From Hyphomicrobiales bacterium (GTDB lineage: Bacteria > Pseudomonadota > Alphaproteobacteria > Rhizobiales > NORP267): DNA of 36,951 bases. This document shows positions 26,952 to 35,872 of this stretch, piece after piece. The notes under the pieces are model-generated. The model had not been told where the DNA came from. It did not search any database and worked only from the letters and a program-made list of their open reading frames with translations. The stretch lies in the NCBI GenBank assembly GCA_021775855.1, contig JAJFGZ010000011.1, forward strand, positions 1 through 36,951, read 5' to 3'. Numbering within the stretch: position 1 is the first letter of the stretch; each line of letters opens with the position of its first letter. The position numbers and the translations under genes are program-made.

Positions 26952-28277
26952 CTATAAAATGCCCGGTTCAGGCCGGATTCTCGGATCGATTTGTGGGCCG
27001 CCCAAAAAATCGGCATGCAGGTCGAGTTTGGCTGGAAAACCCTGCATATGCGGCACCCCGATCAGTCGACCGGATTGCCAAAACGATGCATAAGTCTGCG
27101 CCAACGCCGTCCGTCCCCGTGCGCCGGAGATATCCGCGTGATCCCGCGCGATCCGCAACCCGTCGCGCCCTAGCGCCCGAACGGTTACCGGGTACGGGTC
27201 GAGATGCCCGGCTTTTGCCGGTAAACTGACACGGAAACGGCCGTCCCAGATTTTGGTGTCACCCGGTCCAAGAATAATTTCTGGCAACCCCTGGCGTCCC
27301 GGTTCCCGCCAGATATTGACACCTTCCTTGCCAATACCAACCACGCACCCGGCAAGCGTGCGCCGGCATTCGTTTGCGGAGAGGATGGCATCCATAATTT
27401 TTTGTAGCCGCGTCATGCGCGGCCTGTAGGTCTGCCCGCCAATCGCCATCAAGCACCGGGATAAGAGCCGCAACCGCGTGTCCGCCAGCGCGTCAGCAAA
27501 CTGAGACCTGTTGATTGTGCAATGGCCTGCCGGATCGACCCTGACGGTGCGCGCCGCCAGATCGTCTGCTGCGTGCTCCAGAACCTGCTCGGCATGGCGC
27601 ATCCGCAGCGCGGTTGCCGCAAGACGTTTCGGGGTCAACCCGGCATCTTCGAGGCGCGGCGTCAGTTTCCGGAATTTGATCCTGTCAAAGGACGAATCGT
27701 CGTTGCTCGGATCTTCGAACCATCCGATGTTCGGATGCGCTGACACCAGGAAATCCCGCAGTTTCGCCCTCGACGTATCGAGAAGCGGACGAACAAGCTG
27801 GATCCCTCGGCACCGGGATTGCGGCGCCATCGCGCCAAGGCCGTCGACGCCGCTACCGCGCGCCAATCGGAGGAGAACAGTTTCAGCCTGGTCGTCCAGA
27901 TGGTGCGCCGTGAGCAGGGTACCCACGCCCGACGCGTGGCACGCATCGGTCATCAACCGGTACCGCAGGTCACGTGCCGCCGCCTGGAGATTACCCCGCG
28001 CCAATTTGCCGGTGCCCGCGAGAATTTGACAGTCAAAACCGAGCCGCCGTGCGGTCTCGGCAACAAGGATGGTTTCCTGTTTGGCTGCGGCCCGCAACCC
28101 ATGATCGACGGTCAGAACAAGAAAGTCCGGGCAATCCCGCAGAATGGCGGGCGCATGGCTGGCAAGGGCCATAAGTGCCATGGAATCGGCGCCGCCGGAA
28201 ACCGCAAGGGCCAATTGTCCAAATCCCGCGAACGGGGAAAAAATATTTGCAATTTCTGTATCCAGGAAAACGGTCAT
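26952..28277 (-). CDS. tilS: tRNA(Ile)-lysidine synthetase TilS
   Basis: A 441-residue enzyme that attaches lysine to cytidine 34 of the CAU-anticodon tRNA-Ile so that it reads AUA codons. The N-type ATP-pyrophosphatase P-loop SGGADSMAL is at 27-35. The second motif TAHHLDDQAETVLLRLARGSGVDGLGAM, characteristic of TilS, lies around 119-146. The C-terminal half is weakly conserved, as usual. The start ATG at 28277 gives a canonical N terminus. It lies 26 bases after cpoB on the same strand, and ftsH follows, the order seen in many alphaproteobacteria. Confidence 0.96.
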   Translation of the reverse strand: MTVFLDTEIANIFSPFAGFGQLALAVSGGADSMALMALASHAPAILRDCPDFLVLTVDHGLRAAAKQETILVAETARRLGFDCQILAGTGKLARGNLQAAARDLRYRLMTDACHASGVGTLLTAHHLDDQAETVLLRLARGSGVDGLGAMAPQSRCRGIQLVRPLLDTSRAKLRDFLVSAHPNIGWFEDPSNDDSSFDRIKFRKLTPRLEDAGLTPKRLAATALRMRHAEQVLEHAADDLAARTVRVDPAGHCTINRSQFADALADTRLRLLSRCLMAIGGQTYRPRMTRLQKIMDAILSANECRRTLAGCVVGIGKEGVNIWREPGRQGLPEIILGPGDTKIWDGRFRVSLPAKAGHLDPYPVTVRALGRDGLRIARDHADISGARGRTALAQTYASFWQSGRLIGVPHMQGFPAKLDLHADFLGGPQIDPRIRPEPGIL

Positions 28278-28303
28278 AGACCCACCTGATCGGTCGAATT
28301 ATT

Positions 28304-29299
28304 TTAACAGCGTGCGCCCTGCTGTTCCTGTATCGCCCGTGCCCGGACGTCGCCCGAATTGGGATAGTTGGTAATCAACTCGGCGAACGAAGAACATGCC
28401 GCACTGGTTTGCCCAAGCTGCTGCAGAGACATGCCCAATTTGAGCAACGAATCGGCTGCTTTCCGCCCGTTCTTGTGGTCGGTATAGCTGACCAAAAAGG
28501 CGTCGGCTGCCGCCCTAAATTGGCCTCGGGAAAAATACGATTCGCCAAGCCAGTATTTGGCGTTGCCGCTATATTCGTTGTTCGGGTAATTCTGTAAAAA
28601 CCGCGTAAACGCGATTTCGGCACCGTCATAGTCGCGCTGTAAAATGTATGCATATGCAACATCATATTCCCCCCGCGCATCTACCGGGACCCCAAGCGCT
28701 ACCTGCCCGCTATTCGCGTTGGGAGGGAAATTTCCGGACTGGACAATCGGGTTGATGTTAACGGGGCCGACCGAAAGCGTCCCGAGCGTGCCAGGCTGTT
28801 GTCCTATTGAGCTTGAGCCGACGGTCGCCGAACTCGAGGATGCCGGCGGAAGGGGTTGCAGATTGAGCCCCTGGTTGGATGGCGCGCGGTTGATTGGCTG
28901 AGGCGGCTGTACGGATGAACGATTACTTACCCCGGTCGCCATCTCCTGGAATCTGAATTCCGTATCCTCGGAGAGCCGCCGCAACCGGTCTTCCAGCTGC
29001 TGCAACCCGTAGGCATTCTGCTCAGCAAGCCCGGTCAGGTTGCGAAGGCGCTCCTCGATCGCATCGAGCCGCACAATAATCGAAGCTGTATCAGCACCGC
29101 CGGTCCCGCCGCCCGAATTTCCAATCGCCTGCACCTGACTCTCGAGCTGGCCAATGCGATCCTGGAGATAGAGAAAATCAGATTGCGACTGGCCGGCCGC
29201 CGGGGCCAGTGTTACCCCGAGGAGGGCACCAGCCAGCGCCGCGCCGATAACTGGCTTTCGGTGCCTGAATACGTTCAATAGTGATATGATCCTTGCCAT
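28304..29299 (-). CDS. cpoB: Cell-division coordinator CpoB (YbgF)
   Basis: A 331-residue periplasmic protein of the Tol-Pal locus, which links peptidoglycan synthesis with outer-membrane constriction. Residues 1-36 form a signal peptide ending in AAGQ. A coiled coil (FLYLQDRIGQLESQVQAIG, about 42-60, and the Leu-rich heptads to about 125) drives trimerisation in known homologues. A Ser/Pro/Gln-rich linker leads to the C-terminal TPR repeats (AYAYILQRDYDGAEIAFTRFLQNYPNNEYSGNAKYWLGESYFSRGQF and onward). It follows pal by 48 bases on the same strand and precedes tilS. Confidence 0.95.
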   Translation of the reverse strand: MARIISLLNVFRHRKPVIGAALAGALLGVTLAPAAGQSQSDFLYLQDRIGQLESQVQAIGNSGGGTGGADTASIIVRLDAIEERLRNLTGLAEQNAYGLQQLEDRLRRLSEDTEFRFQEMATGVSNRSSVQPPQPINRAPSNQGLNLQPLPPASSSSATVGSSSIGQQPGTLGTLSVGPVNINPIVQSGNFPPNANSGQVALGVPVDARGEYDVAYAYILQRDYDGAEIAFTRFLQNYPNNEYSGNAKYWLGESYFSRGQFRAAADAFLVSYTDHKNGRKAADSLLKLGMSLQQLGQTSAACSSFAELITNYPNSGDVRARAIQEQQGARC

Positions 29300-29347
29300 G
29301 GCAATCCACCGTTAGCTCTCAATAGACATGACCAGGATAGGTTAATC

Positions 29348-29842
29348 CTATGTACCGGTCTGGCCCTCAAGTACGGTTACCGCACGGCGATTTTGTGACC
29401 AACAGGAAATATCGTCGCAGACCGCGACTGGCCGCTCCTTGCCGAACGAAATCGTGCGAATACGATTAGCCGGGATGCCCCTGCTAACCAGATAATTCCG
29501 GGTCGAGGTCGCACGCCGGGCACCAAGCGCCAGGTTATATTCCCGTGTCCCGCGCTCGTCGGCGTGACCCTCGACTAGAATCTGGAAATCCGAATATTGC
29601 GTGAGCCACTGGGCTTGCTTGTCGAGGGTTGCCTTCGACGCATTTGTCAGGCTCGTACTGTCGGTCTGGAAAAAGACGCGATCACCAACGGTCACGACAA
29701 AATGCTGCGGCGTACCTGGGACAGCACGGGTCTGCGCGTTGTCAAGGTTATCGCCGGAACCCGAACACGCCGCGACGACTAAAAATGCAATAGAAACAAA
29801 CAGGGCCCTGAATACCCGACCTGGGCCGAAACCGTATGACAT
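29348..29842 (-). CDS. pal: Peptidoglycan-associated lipoprotein Pal
   Basis: A 164-residue outer-membrane lipoprotein that anchors the outer membrane to peptidoglycan as part of Tol-Pal. The signal peptide ends in LVVAAC, with Cys26 as the likely lipidated residue. The OmpA-like domain occupies about 60-160, including DSTSLTNASKATLDKQAQWL, EGHADERGTREYNLALGARRA and ISFGKERPVA, with the Asp and Arg positions that bind diaminopimelate. ATG 29842 has an excellent GAGGAG six bases upstream; the frame continues 33 codons further but without a lipoprotein signal. The 129-base gap from tolB may hold a separate promoter. Confidence 0.97.
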   Translation of the reverse strand: MSYGFGPGRVFRALFVSIAFLVVAACSGSGDNLDNAQTRAVPGTPQHFVVTVGDRVFFQTDSTSLTNASKATLDKQAQWLTQYSDFQILVEGHADERGTREYNLALGARRATSTRNYLVSRGIPANRIRTISFGKERPVAVCDDISCWSQNRRAVTVLEGQTGT

Positions 29843-29971
29843 AAATTTCTCCTCGATATAGCAGGACTGAACGCCACAATTATTGAACGATGTGACAGTC
29901 GTTACTCGTGTCCGGCTCTTCCAAAATTTTGCTGCCGCCAAATCCAGAAGGCGACCCTATATGCTCAAATA

Positions 29972-31357
29972 CTAGTTAATCAATGGGGACCATGCCGGAT
30001 CGGACGCAAATGAAGGTGTCGATACCTGACGTTCGTTACGTCCGGTCAGGTCCACCGACCAGATTTGCGGCCCGCCATCGGCACCCGGAACGTCCCGGAA
30101 AAACATGAGAACCCGGCCATTCGGCGACCAGGTCGGACCTTCATTGTGGAACCCTTCGGTCAATATTCTCTCACCACTGCCGTCCGGCCTCATGACGCCG
30201 ATTAAAAAACGACCGCTCGCAACTTTTGTAAACGCGATCAGGTCGCCGCGGGGAGACCAGACCGGTGTTCCGTAGCGCCCGGTGCCGAAAGAAATGCGCC
30301 GCTGGTTCGACCCGTCGGCACCCATAACGTAGATTTGCTGTACCCCGCCGCGATCAGATTCGAAAGTTACCTCGCTGCCATCCGGCGAGAAAGACGGACT
30401 GGTATCGATCGCAGCCGTGTTCGTCAATCGCGTGGTCATCCGGCTGCGCAGATCCATCGTGTAAATATTTGTATTACCGCCGGTCTGCAAACTCATAATG
30501 ATCCGCTGCCCGTCGGGTGAAAATCGGGGGCTAAAAGTCATGCCCGGAAAATCACCAACAATCCCGCGCTCCCCGGTCTGGATGTTGAGCAAATAGACCC
30601 GCGGCTGGAACCCGTCGCCGTACGACATATAAGCGATTTCCTGGTTCGAGGGGCTGAAACGCGGAGTCAAAACGAGATCGCTGCCGTTCGTCAGATAGCG
30701 CATATTGGCACTATCCTGATCCATAATAGCCAACCGTTTGACCCTGGCATCTTTCGGTCCGGTCTCCTCGACAAAAACAATCTGGGTATCAAAATACCCT
30801 TTTTCGCCAGTCAATCGCTCATATATGGCGTCGGAAATAACGTGGGCCACGCGGCGCCAATTGCTGGTGTCGGTGACGAACTGCTGACCGGTCATTTGTT
30901 GGCTGGCAAAAACATCCCACAACCGAAACTCGGTCCTTAGCCGCCCATCTCCCTGAAGCGTCACGCGCCCAGTGACCAGCGCCTGGGCGTTGATCTTGCG
31001 CCAATCATCGAATTGCGGGGCGACATCAATATTCTCAATACGTTCAATATAAGCGGCCGGGTCAACCGGATCGAACAGCCCTGTCCTCAGAAGGTTTGCG
31101 TTGATCACATCGATGACTTGCCGGGCCGTATCGCCCAAATTTCCTGATCCGTCCACAAATTGCGGAAGCGCAATTGGCACAGGCTCGACAACGCCCTCGG
31201 TAATATTGATTTCAAGGACGGCAAAGGCTGGCCCGGGGCGAACCAACAACCCGCCAAGCAGAGCCAGAATTGCAAACTGAATCGTCACTACCTTGCACCA
31301 AATTGGTGCCCGGCCCCCCCGATCGCCGCTCCCCGGCTGCATCAACGCCGCTTCCAT
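29972..31357 (-). CDS. tolB: Tol-Pal system periplasmic protein TolB
   Basis: A 461-residue periplasmic protein that cycles between TolA and Pal during outer-membrane constriction. A signal peptide covers about residues 1-46 (ending in AFA), longer than usual because of a hydrophilic N-terminal extension. The N-terminal TolB domain (about 48-170) precedes a six-bladed propeller with PD40-type repeats: [69 protein letters not shown] and [12 protein letters not shown] 31357 has GGAG nine bases upstream; an ATG five codons later is a weaker choice. It is 27 bases after tolA on the same strand. Confidence 0.97.
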   Translation of the reverse strand: MEAALMQPGSGDRGGRAPIWCKVVTIQFAILALLGGLLVRPGPAFAVLEINITEGVVEPVPIALPQFVDGSGNLGDTARQVIDVINANLLRTGLFDPVDPAAYIERIENIDVAPQFDDWRKINAQALVTGRVTLQGDGRLRTEFRLWDVFASQQMTGQQFVTDTSNWRRVAHVISDAIYERLTGEKGYFDTQIVFVEETGPKDARVKRLAIMDQDSANMRYLTNGSDLVLTPRFSPSNQEIAYMSYGDGFQPRVYLLNIQTGERGIVGDFPGMTFSPRFSPDGQRIIMSLQTGGNTNIYTMDLRSRMTTRLTNTAAIDTSPSFSPDGSEVTFESDRGGVQQIYVMGADGSNQRRISFGTGRYGTPVWSPRGDLIAFTKVASGRFLIGVMRPDGSGERILTEGFHNEGPTWSPNGRVLMFFRDVPGADGGPQIWSVDLTGRNERQVSTPSFASDPAWSPLIN

Positions 31358-31384
31358 GTCTCGCTACTCCAATACAACATGGTT

Positions 31385-32254
31385 TTATCCACCCAACATC
31401 TGACGCGGATCGAAGGTAACTCTAATGTCCCGCCACGTATCATACTTTTCCGGCGGGAGCTGATAGGGCGCGCACCGGCGAACCGCCCGAAGCGCACTCT
31501 CCGCCGCCACCCTTTCGGCACCTCCGGATACCGTCCCGTCAACTTCCGGTGCACCGGATAACGTGCCGTCCCGCCTGAGTGAAATTCGGATGGCTACAAT
31601 TAAGTTCTCGGCTCCCTGCACCCCGATCGGTGGGTTCCAGCAACGCGATATCTGCCGGCGCAGCAGATCGATCTCGCTGATCGACATGTTACTGTCACGC
31701 CCGTCCGATTGTCCACGGGTCGCGGACCGATCGGACTGGGTATCATTCTGCCGGCGCGTCTGTTCCTGATCCGGGGTTTTGTCGAGCAGGGCCGCGATGC
31801 GGTCGGCATCAAACTGCTCCTGCCGGGATGGCGTATTGCGCGGTCGGAAAGTCGGGACGCGCATGGCATTTCGATTGATTTCGACGTGTTGCGGCTCAGG
31901 CGGCGTTGGTTCCGCAACCGGCACGGGCTCGGGTTCAGGCTCTGGCTCGGCGGCAATTTCGGGCACCGGCTCTGGTTCGGCTTCCGGCGCGGTTGGGGGT
32001 TCCGGCTCCAGGGCAGCGGTCTGCTGGGGCTGGGACTCAGGCTCGGATGCCGCGATCGGCTCGCTTTCCGGCTCCGGCAGTTCCGCGTCTTGTGCGCCCG
32101 CCATGATCCGGGTCAATTCGGACGGCGTTATGATTTCTACCGGTAAGCTTTGCACTGGTTCCACCTCAAACACTTCTGCCGACGGAAATACCAACGTCGA
32201 CCAGGTCAGAAGGACGACATGGGTAACACCCGATATTGCTAGGCCGGCACGCAC
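31385..32254 (-). CDS. tolA: Tol-Pal system protein TolA
   Basis: A 289-residue inner-membrane protein with a long periplasmic arm that reaches Pal, powered by TolQ-TolR. A membrane helix lies near residues 4-24. The central part (about 58-130) is a Glu/Pro-rich low-complexity arm instead of the long Ala/Lys helix of E. coli TolA. The C-terminal TonB/TolA-type domain (about 195-289) contains the Cys pair in ISRCWNPP and VRRCAPYQLP. The start is GTG 32254, directly after the TAA of tolR (TAAGTG), so translation is likely coupled. The arm is short for the family. The position between tolR and tolB supports the call more than sequence identity does. Confidence 0.92.
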   Translation of the reverse strand: MRAGLAISGVTHVVLLTWSTLVFPSAEVFEVEPVQSLPVEIITPSELTRIMAGAQDAELPEPESEPIAASEPESQPQQTAALEPEPPTAPEAEPEPVPEIAAEPEPEPEPVPVAEPTPPEPQHVEINRNAMRVPTFRPRNTPSRQEQFDADRIAALLDKTPDQEQTRRQNDTQSDRSATRGQSDGRDSNMSISEIDLLRRQISRCWNPPIGVQGAENLIVAIRISLRRDGTLSGAPEVDGTVSGGAERVAAESALRAVRRCAPYQLPPEKYDTWRDIRVTFDPRQMLGG

Positions 32255-32707
32255 TTATTGCCCCTGTTCCTCTTGTTCGGTGACCAACGCGATGCGGCGA
32301 AATCCAGCCGCATTGATCCGGCCCATGACGCGCATCACATCGCCGTAAGCAACCGCCCGGTCGCTGCGTACGAAAATCCGCTCGTCGTAGCCGTTTGCCG
32401 TTATGGCGAGCAATTTTGGCACAAGTTCGTCCAAAGCGATTTCGGTCGACTGGAGGTAAATCTTCGAATCCACGGAGACCGAGATAGTGAGAGGGTCGGT
32501 ATCCCTCTGCAATTGCTGGGCGCGGGTCTCGGGAAGATCGATCGAGACACCAACCGTAAGCAAAGGCGCGGCAATCATGAACACAATCAGCAGCACCAGC
32601 ATCACGTCGACCATGGGGGTCACGTTGATTTCGGCCATAGGCGCATAGCGCCTGCCGCCGCGCCGCCCCCGGCCGCTACCTTGATGATTGTGCAATCCGC
32701 CCGCCAT
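32255..32707 (-). CDS. tolR: Tol-Pal system protein TolR
   Basis: A 150-residue ExbD/TolR-family inner-membrane protein that, with TolQ, forms the proton channel that energises TolA. After a basic Gly/Arg-rich N terminus, the single helix begins in the motif MAEINVTPMVDVMLVLLIVFMIAAPLL (about 24-50). The conserved Asp34 in it carries the proton path. A periplasmic domain follows, ending DVMRVMGRINAAGFRRIALVTE. The ATG at 32707 is 3 bases after the tolQ stop. The gene is in the tight tolQ-tolR-tolA cluster, and the tolA start codon abuts its stop. Confidence 0.97.
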   Translation of the reverse strand: MAGGLHNHQGSGRGRRGGRRYAPMAEINVTPMVDVMLVLLIVFMIAAPLLTVGVSIDLPETRAQQLQRDTDPLTISVSVDSKIYLQSTEIALDELVPKLLAITANGYDERIFVRSDRAVAYGDVMRVMGRINAAGFRRIALVTEQEEQGQ

Positions 32708-32710
32708 GGT

Positions 32711-33424
32711 TCAGGCCCGGTCTTCCAGCTGGCGCGACAGGATTGTGGAGAATTCGTCCGCGAACCATTCAAGCTTGTTGCTCTGGCGGCCAAGTTCGTT
32801 GGTGAACTTGTTGTAGAAGATTACCGCCGGGATTGCCGCCAACAGGCCGAGCGCGGTGGCGAACAGGGCCTCCGCAATCCCCGGCGCGACAACCGCCAGG
32901 TTGGTGTTTTTGCTGGCCGCGATTGCCTGGAAACTGGTCATGATGCCCCATACGGTGCCGAACAGACCCACAAACGGGGCGATTGAGCCCACATTGGCAA
33001 GGAACAGGAGGCGGCGCTCGAGCCGCTCCATTTCCCGGGAAATTGCCACGTTCAGCACCTTGTCGATGCGCATATTGACGCCGGCGCTGGCGCGCACGCC
33101 GCCTTCGTGAGAGCGCTTCCATTCGCGCATCGCAGCCACAAACAGCGCCGACATCGAGTGGTTGACGTTGTGGCTGAGCGACGCGTAAAGCTCTTCCAGC
33201 GACTGCCCGGACCAAAAGACCCGCTCGAACTTCTCGGCCTGGCGCCGTGCGCGGCCAAATTGCAGGTATTTATCGACGATAATCGCCCACGACCAGATCG
33301 ACGCCGCGAGCAGGCCAAGGATGACCAGCTTGACCACGATATGGGCCTGAAGAAACAGGTTGAAAAACGAAAAATCGCCCAGATCCAATGCCGGAACGGT
33401 CTGGGCAAGAACGACCGCGTTCAT
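32711..33424 (-). CDS. tolQ: Tol-Pal system protein TolQ
   Basis: A 237-residue inner-membrane proton-channel subunit of the MotA/TolQ/ExbB family. Three membrane helices lie near residues 25-47, 135-158 and 170-192. The segment FLANVGSIAPFVGLFGTVWGIMTSFQAIAASKNTNLAVVAPGIAEALFATALGLLAAIPAVIFYN carries the family signature, including the conserved Thr and Glu residues near the channel. The start is ATG 33424 with AAGAGG eight bases upstream; a TTG two codons earlier is not needed. It is the first tol gene. No ybgC precedes it; 239 non-coding bases separate it from an unknown small membrane-protein gene. Confidence 0.97.
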   Translation of the reverse strand: MNAVVLAQTVPALDLGDFSFFNLFLQAHIVVKLVILGLLAASIWSWAIIVDKYLQFGRARRQAEKFERVFWSGQSLEELYASLSHNVNHSMSALFVAAMREWKRSHEGGVRASAGVNMRIDKVLNVAISREMERLERRLLFLANVGSIAPFVGLFGTVWGIMTSFQAIAASKNTNLAVVAPGIAEALFATALGLLAAIPAVIFYNKFTNELGRQSNKLEWFADEFSTILSRQLEDRA

Positions 33425-33663
33425 GCGCAATGCCTCTTGTTCTTGTTCATTTCGGGTGCAATTGCTATCACGATCAAGGGGTTAATTGAGAGCCGAACGT
33501 GGCGCTGATAGTCTTGGGCCTCAAGTCCCCTGTCCACCACCGTCCGGAGGCTGGATTGAGTGCCTTTGAAACTTGTCAAAACAATGGCCTTTCGCAGTCG
33601 CAGCAATCCGCCGCAACATTCGGCCATTTATGCTTAAGGAACGGTAAATTTGAGGACGCCTGG

Positions 33664-34038
33664 TCAGTTCATACGAGCGAGAAAGAAGGACGAGGCCAGC
33701 ACGGCAACGACCAGCGCAATCATTAGCATTGGAAGCAGATTGGCAACGCGCGATTTCTCGATGGTTATTTTCACCGGGTAATCGGGCGTCACATACACAC
33801 TGTAGAAGGTATCCCACACGCCTTTATCAACCGCATTGTCGGGCTTCAGGTCCTGCAAGGTGATCGCCTTGGGGAATACCCAGTTGGACCCGGCTACCTC
33901 AACGATTCCAGACAGTTTACCACCGTCAAAGACCGGTTCAGCCGTGAATCGATAGGTCATGCGCATGCTGTTGCTAAACCGTCGGATCACCCGCACCCGC
34001 TCGCCTTTCCGGATCTCAAGGGTTTCAAATTTTGCCAT
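33664..34038 (-). CDS. Small protein with C-terminal membrane anchor, unknown function
   Basis: A 124-residue protein with a hydrophilic, beta-rich N-terminal part (MAKFETLEIRKGERVRVIRRFSNSMRMTYRFTAEPVF, then GIVEVAGSNWVFPKAITLQDL) and one C-terminal membrane helix (LLPMLMIALVVAVLASSFFLARM, about 101-123). This tail-anchored arrangement suggests a cytoplasmic domain held at the membrane. I do not recognise the family. ATG 34038 has AGGAG nine bases upstream; that ribosome site is part of a small CTCCT-GTC-AGGAG hairpin, which could lower translation. It lies on the same strand between lysR (36-base gap) and tolQ (239-base gap), roughly where many proteobacteria carry ybgC, but it does not resemble that thioesterase. 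Confidence 0.65.
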   Translation of the reverse strand: MAKFETLEIRKGERVRVIRRFSNSMRMTYRFTAEPVFDGGKLSGIVEVAGSNWVFPKAITLQDLKPDNAVDKGVWDTFYSVYVTPDYPVKITIEKSRVANLLPMLMIALVVAVLASSFFLARMN

Positions 34039-34074
34039 AGGTCAATTCTCCTGACAGGAGGAGGCGCAGTCTCT

Positions 34075-34965
34075 CTAAGCCATTGCGCGCAAATGATCGA
34101 TAAATGCCCGTGTTTTTACCGGCACATAGCCCCGCGAAGGATACAGGATCCAGGCGGCGGTATCAAAATTTGCCGCGCTCGCTTCGATACCTGGAAACAG
34201 GTCCACCAGATCGCCGTTCTCGATATCGCTGTCGATGGTCCAGTCACCAAGCAGCGCGACCCCTAGACCCTCCAGAGCCGCCCTGCGGATCGCCAACGCG
34301 TTGGAAACCGTCAACGTATCGGAAACATCCACTTTCCGGATGTGTCCCGCCGGATCCCTGAACCGCCATTGCGACCGGTACCCGGGCAGCGGAAAAACAA
34401 TGCAATCGTGGTGCCGGAGATCAGACGGTGCATCCAGTCTGTCATGCGTCTTCAGATAACCGGGGCTGGCCACAACCCGGTAACAGGTCGGCATCAGCCG
34501 GCTGACGATGAACGCACCGTCCGCCCGGTCGCCGAGCCGGATTGCGACATCCACCCCCTCGGCAACCAGGTCGATCCGCGCATCGGACAGGACGAGATCG
34601 AGAATAATGTCATGAAATTTATCACGAAAGCCCGCCAGACGGGGAATCAGCCAACGCTCGGCGAACGCCGTCGACGCTGTTACGCGCAGCTTGCCGCGCG
34701 GCGAACTGATGGTCTCAAGGGCCGCGTCGCGGATCTGGTCCAGTTCCTCGAGCGGGTTCTGGATCCGCTCAAAGGTCAACTGCCCGGCTTCGGTCAACGC
34801 CAACTGGCGCGTTGTACGGTCAAACAACCGGTACCCGATTGCCTTTTCAAGGACCGCGATCTGGCGTGAAATCGAGGACGGATCCAGGCCAGACTCCCGC
34901 GCCACCGCGGCAAATGACCCACGCCGGGCCACATCGATAAAGGTTTGCAGAGCAGAAATATCCAT
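34075..34965 (-). CDS. LysR-family transcriptional regulator
   Basis: A 296-residue LysR-type regulator. The N-terminal winged helix-turn-helix (DISALQTFIDVARRGSFAAVARESGLDPSSISRQIAVLEKAIGYRLFDRTTRQLALTEAG) occupies residues 2-60. A linker helix leads to a periplasmic-binding-protein-like effector domain from about 90 to the end. Length is standard. It is divergent from an SDR dehydrogenase gene across a 148-base region carrying a TTA-N13-TAA dyad, the arrangement in which LysR proteins usually control the divergent gene and themselves. The effector is unknown. The 124-residue membrane-protein gene follows on the same strand and may be co-transcribed. Confidence 0.95.
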   Translation of the reverse strand: MDISALQTFIDVARRGSFAAVARESGLDPSSISRQIAVLEKAIGYRLFDRTTRQLALTEAGQLTFERIQNPLEELDQIRDAALETISSPRGKLRVTASTAFAERWLIPRLAGFRDKFHDIILDLVLSDARIDLVAEGVDVAIRLGDRADGAFIVSRLMPTCYRVVASPGYLKTHDRLDAPSDLRHHDCIVFPLPGYRSQWRFRDPAGHIRKVDVSDTLTVSNALAIRRAALEGLGVALLGDWTIDSDIENGDLVDLFPGIEASAANFDTAAWILYPSRGYVPVKTRAFIDHLRAMA

Positions 34966-34984
34966 TCATGCAATATACTCACGA

Positions 34985-35003
34985 TTAATTGTCAATTGTC
35001 TAA
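34985..35003. promoter_or_regulatory. Candidate LysR binding site in the lysR-SDR divergent region
   Basis: TTA-N13-TAA at 34985-35003 encloses AATTGTC repeated twice in tandem (34987-34993 and 34994-35000), as well as the dyad AATTG-T-CAATT. LysR sites are typically AT-rich dyads in the shared region of divergent genes. The site is 20 bases before the lysR ATG and about 110 before the SDR ATG. It is supported only by position and symmetry. Confidence 0.3.
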
Positions 35004-35113
35004 CTTTATATCGTATTTCGCATCATATAAGGTGATCACGAAGACGCCCAATCCCGCTGAATTCACCCGCTCACTTTCGGGGACAGGCGCGGCAGGCAAA
35101 CGGAGAAAATAAA

Positions 35114-35869
35114 ATGGCAATTGATCTAAGCCGCAAAACCGCGTTGATCACTGGCGCGAGCCGGGGCATCGGCGAGGCTACAGCCCGAAAACTGGCCGAA
35201 TACGGGGCGAACGTGGTGCTCGCCGCGCGGTCGCTTGAAGATACCCAGCGCATTGCCGACGAAATCGGTGACCAGGCCATTGCCGTACCTTGTGACGTTA
35301 GCCGCTACGAGGACGTAGCGGCAGCGGTGGGTGCCGCAAAAGAGCGTTTTGGCGGGCTGGATATTCTGGTCAACAATGCCGGCACGATTGAACCGATTGC
35401 GCGGCTGGAAGAATCCAACCCGGAGCATTGGGGCCAGGTGGTAGATATCAACCTGAAGGGCGTTTACCACGGCCTCCGCGCCGCCTACCCGGCCATGATG
35501 TCTGGCGGTGGCGGGGTCATTATAAACCTGTCGTCGGGCGCCGCGATAAGCGCACTCGAAGGGTGGAGCCATTATTGCGCAACCAAAGCCGCGGTCCTGT
35601 CGCTGACCCGTTGTGCACACAAGGAATGGAGTGCGGAAGGCATCCGTGTCGTCGGACTGTCCCCCGGCACCGTTGCCACCGACATGCAAGTCGCCATAAA
35701 GGGATCGGGCATCAACCCGGTCAGCGCCATGGATTGGGATCGGCACAAGTCCCCGGAATTGGTTGCCGAAGCAATCGCCTGGCTCGCCACCGACGCCGGA
35801 CGGCCTTACGACGGCGATGATTTTTCCCTCAATACTGAGGAGAACCTGCGGGCCGCGGGTCTGAACTGA
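35114..35869 (+). CDS. Short-chain dehydrogenase/reductase (FabG-like)
   Basis: A 251-residue classical SDR oxidoreductase. The cofactor motif TGASRGIG is at 14-21. NNAG is near residue 90, and the catalytic Ser, Tyr and Lys are in NLSSGAAISALEGWSHYCATKAA (SYK triad, about 139-161). The sequence SPGTVATDM further on is typical of FabG-like enzymes. A Leu/Ala-rich N terminus without a basic residue at the cofactor-specificity position does not settle NAD versus NADP. ATG 35114 has GGAG eight bases upstream. It is divergent from a LysR regulator that probably controls it, and its stop is three bases from that of the convergent ParA-like gene. Substrate unknown. Confidence 0.93.
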   Translation: MAIDLSRKTALITGASRGIGEATARKLAEYGANVVLAARSLEDTQRIADEIGDQAIAVPCDVSRYEDVAAAVGAAKERFGGLDILVNNAGTIEPIARLEESNPEHWGQVVDINLKGVYHGLRAAYPAMMSGGGGVIINLSSGAAISALEGWSHYCATKAAVLSLTRCAHKEWSAEGIRVVGLSPGTVATDMQVAIKGSGINPVSAMDWDRHKSPELVAEAIAWLATDAGRPYDGDDFSLNTEENLRAAGLN

Positions 35870-35872
35870 CGT

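Noticed and set aside
31779-32348. Gly/Ser-rich plus-strand frame of about 190 codons opposite tolA
   Set aside because: It reads the complement of the Glu/Pro repeats of tolA; low complexity explains the long open frame.
33421-33627. Minus-strand frame of 68 codons just before tolQ
   Set aside because: It overlaps the tolQ start out of frame, has no family similarity and no good ribosome site; treated as non-coding leader.
33425-33663. TTGACA in the tolQ upstream region as a promoter
   Set aside because: No acceptable -10 box at 16-18 bases, so I could not support a promoter call.
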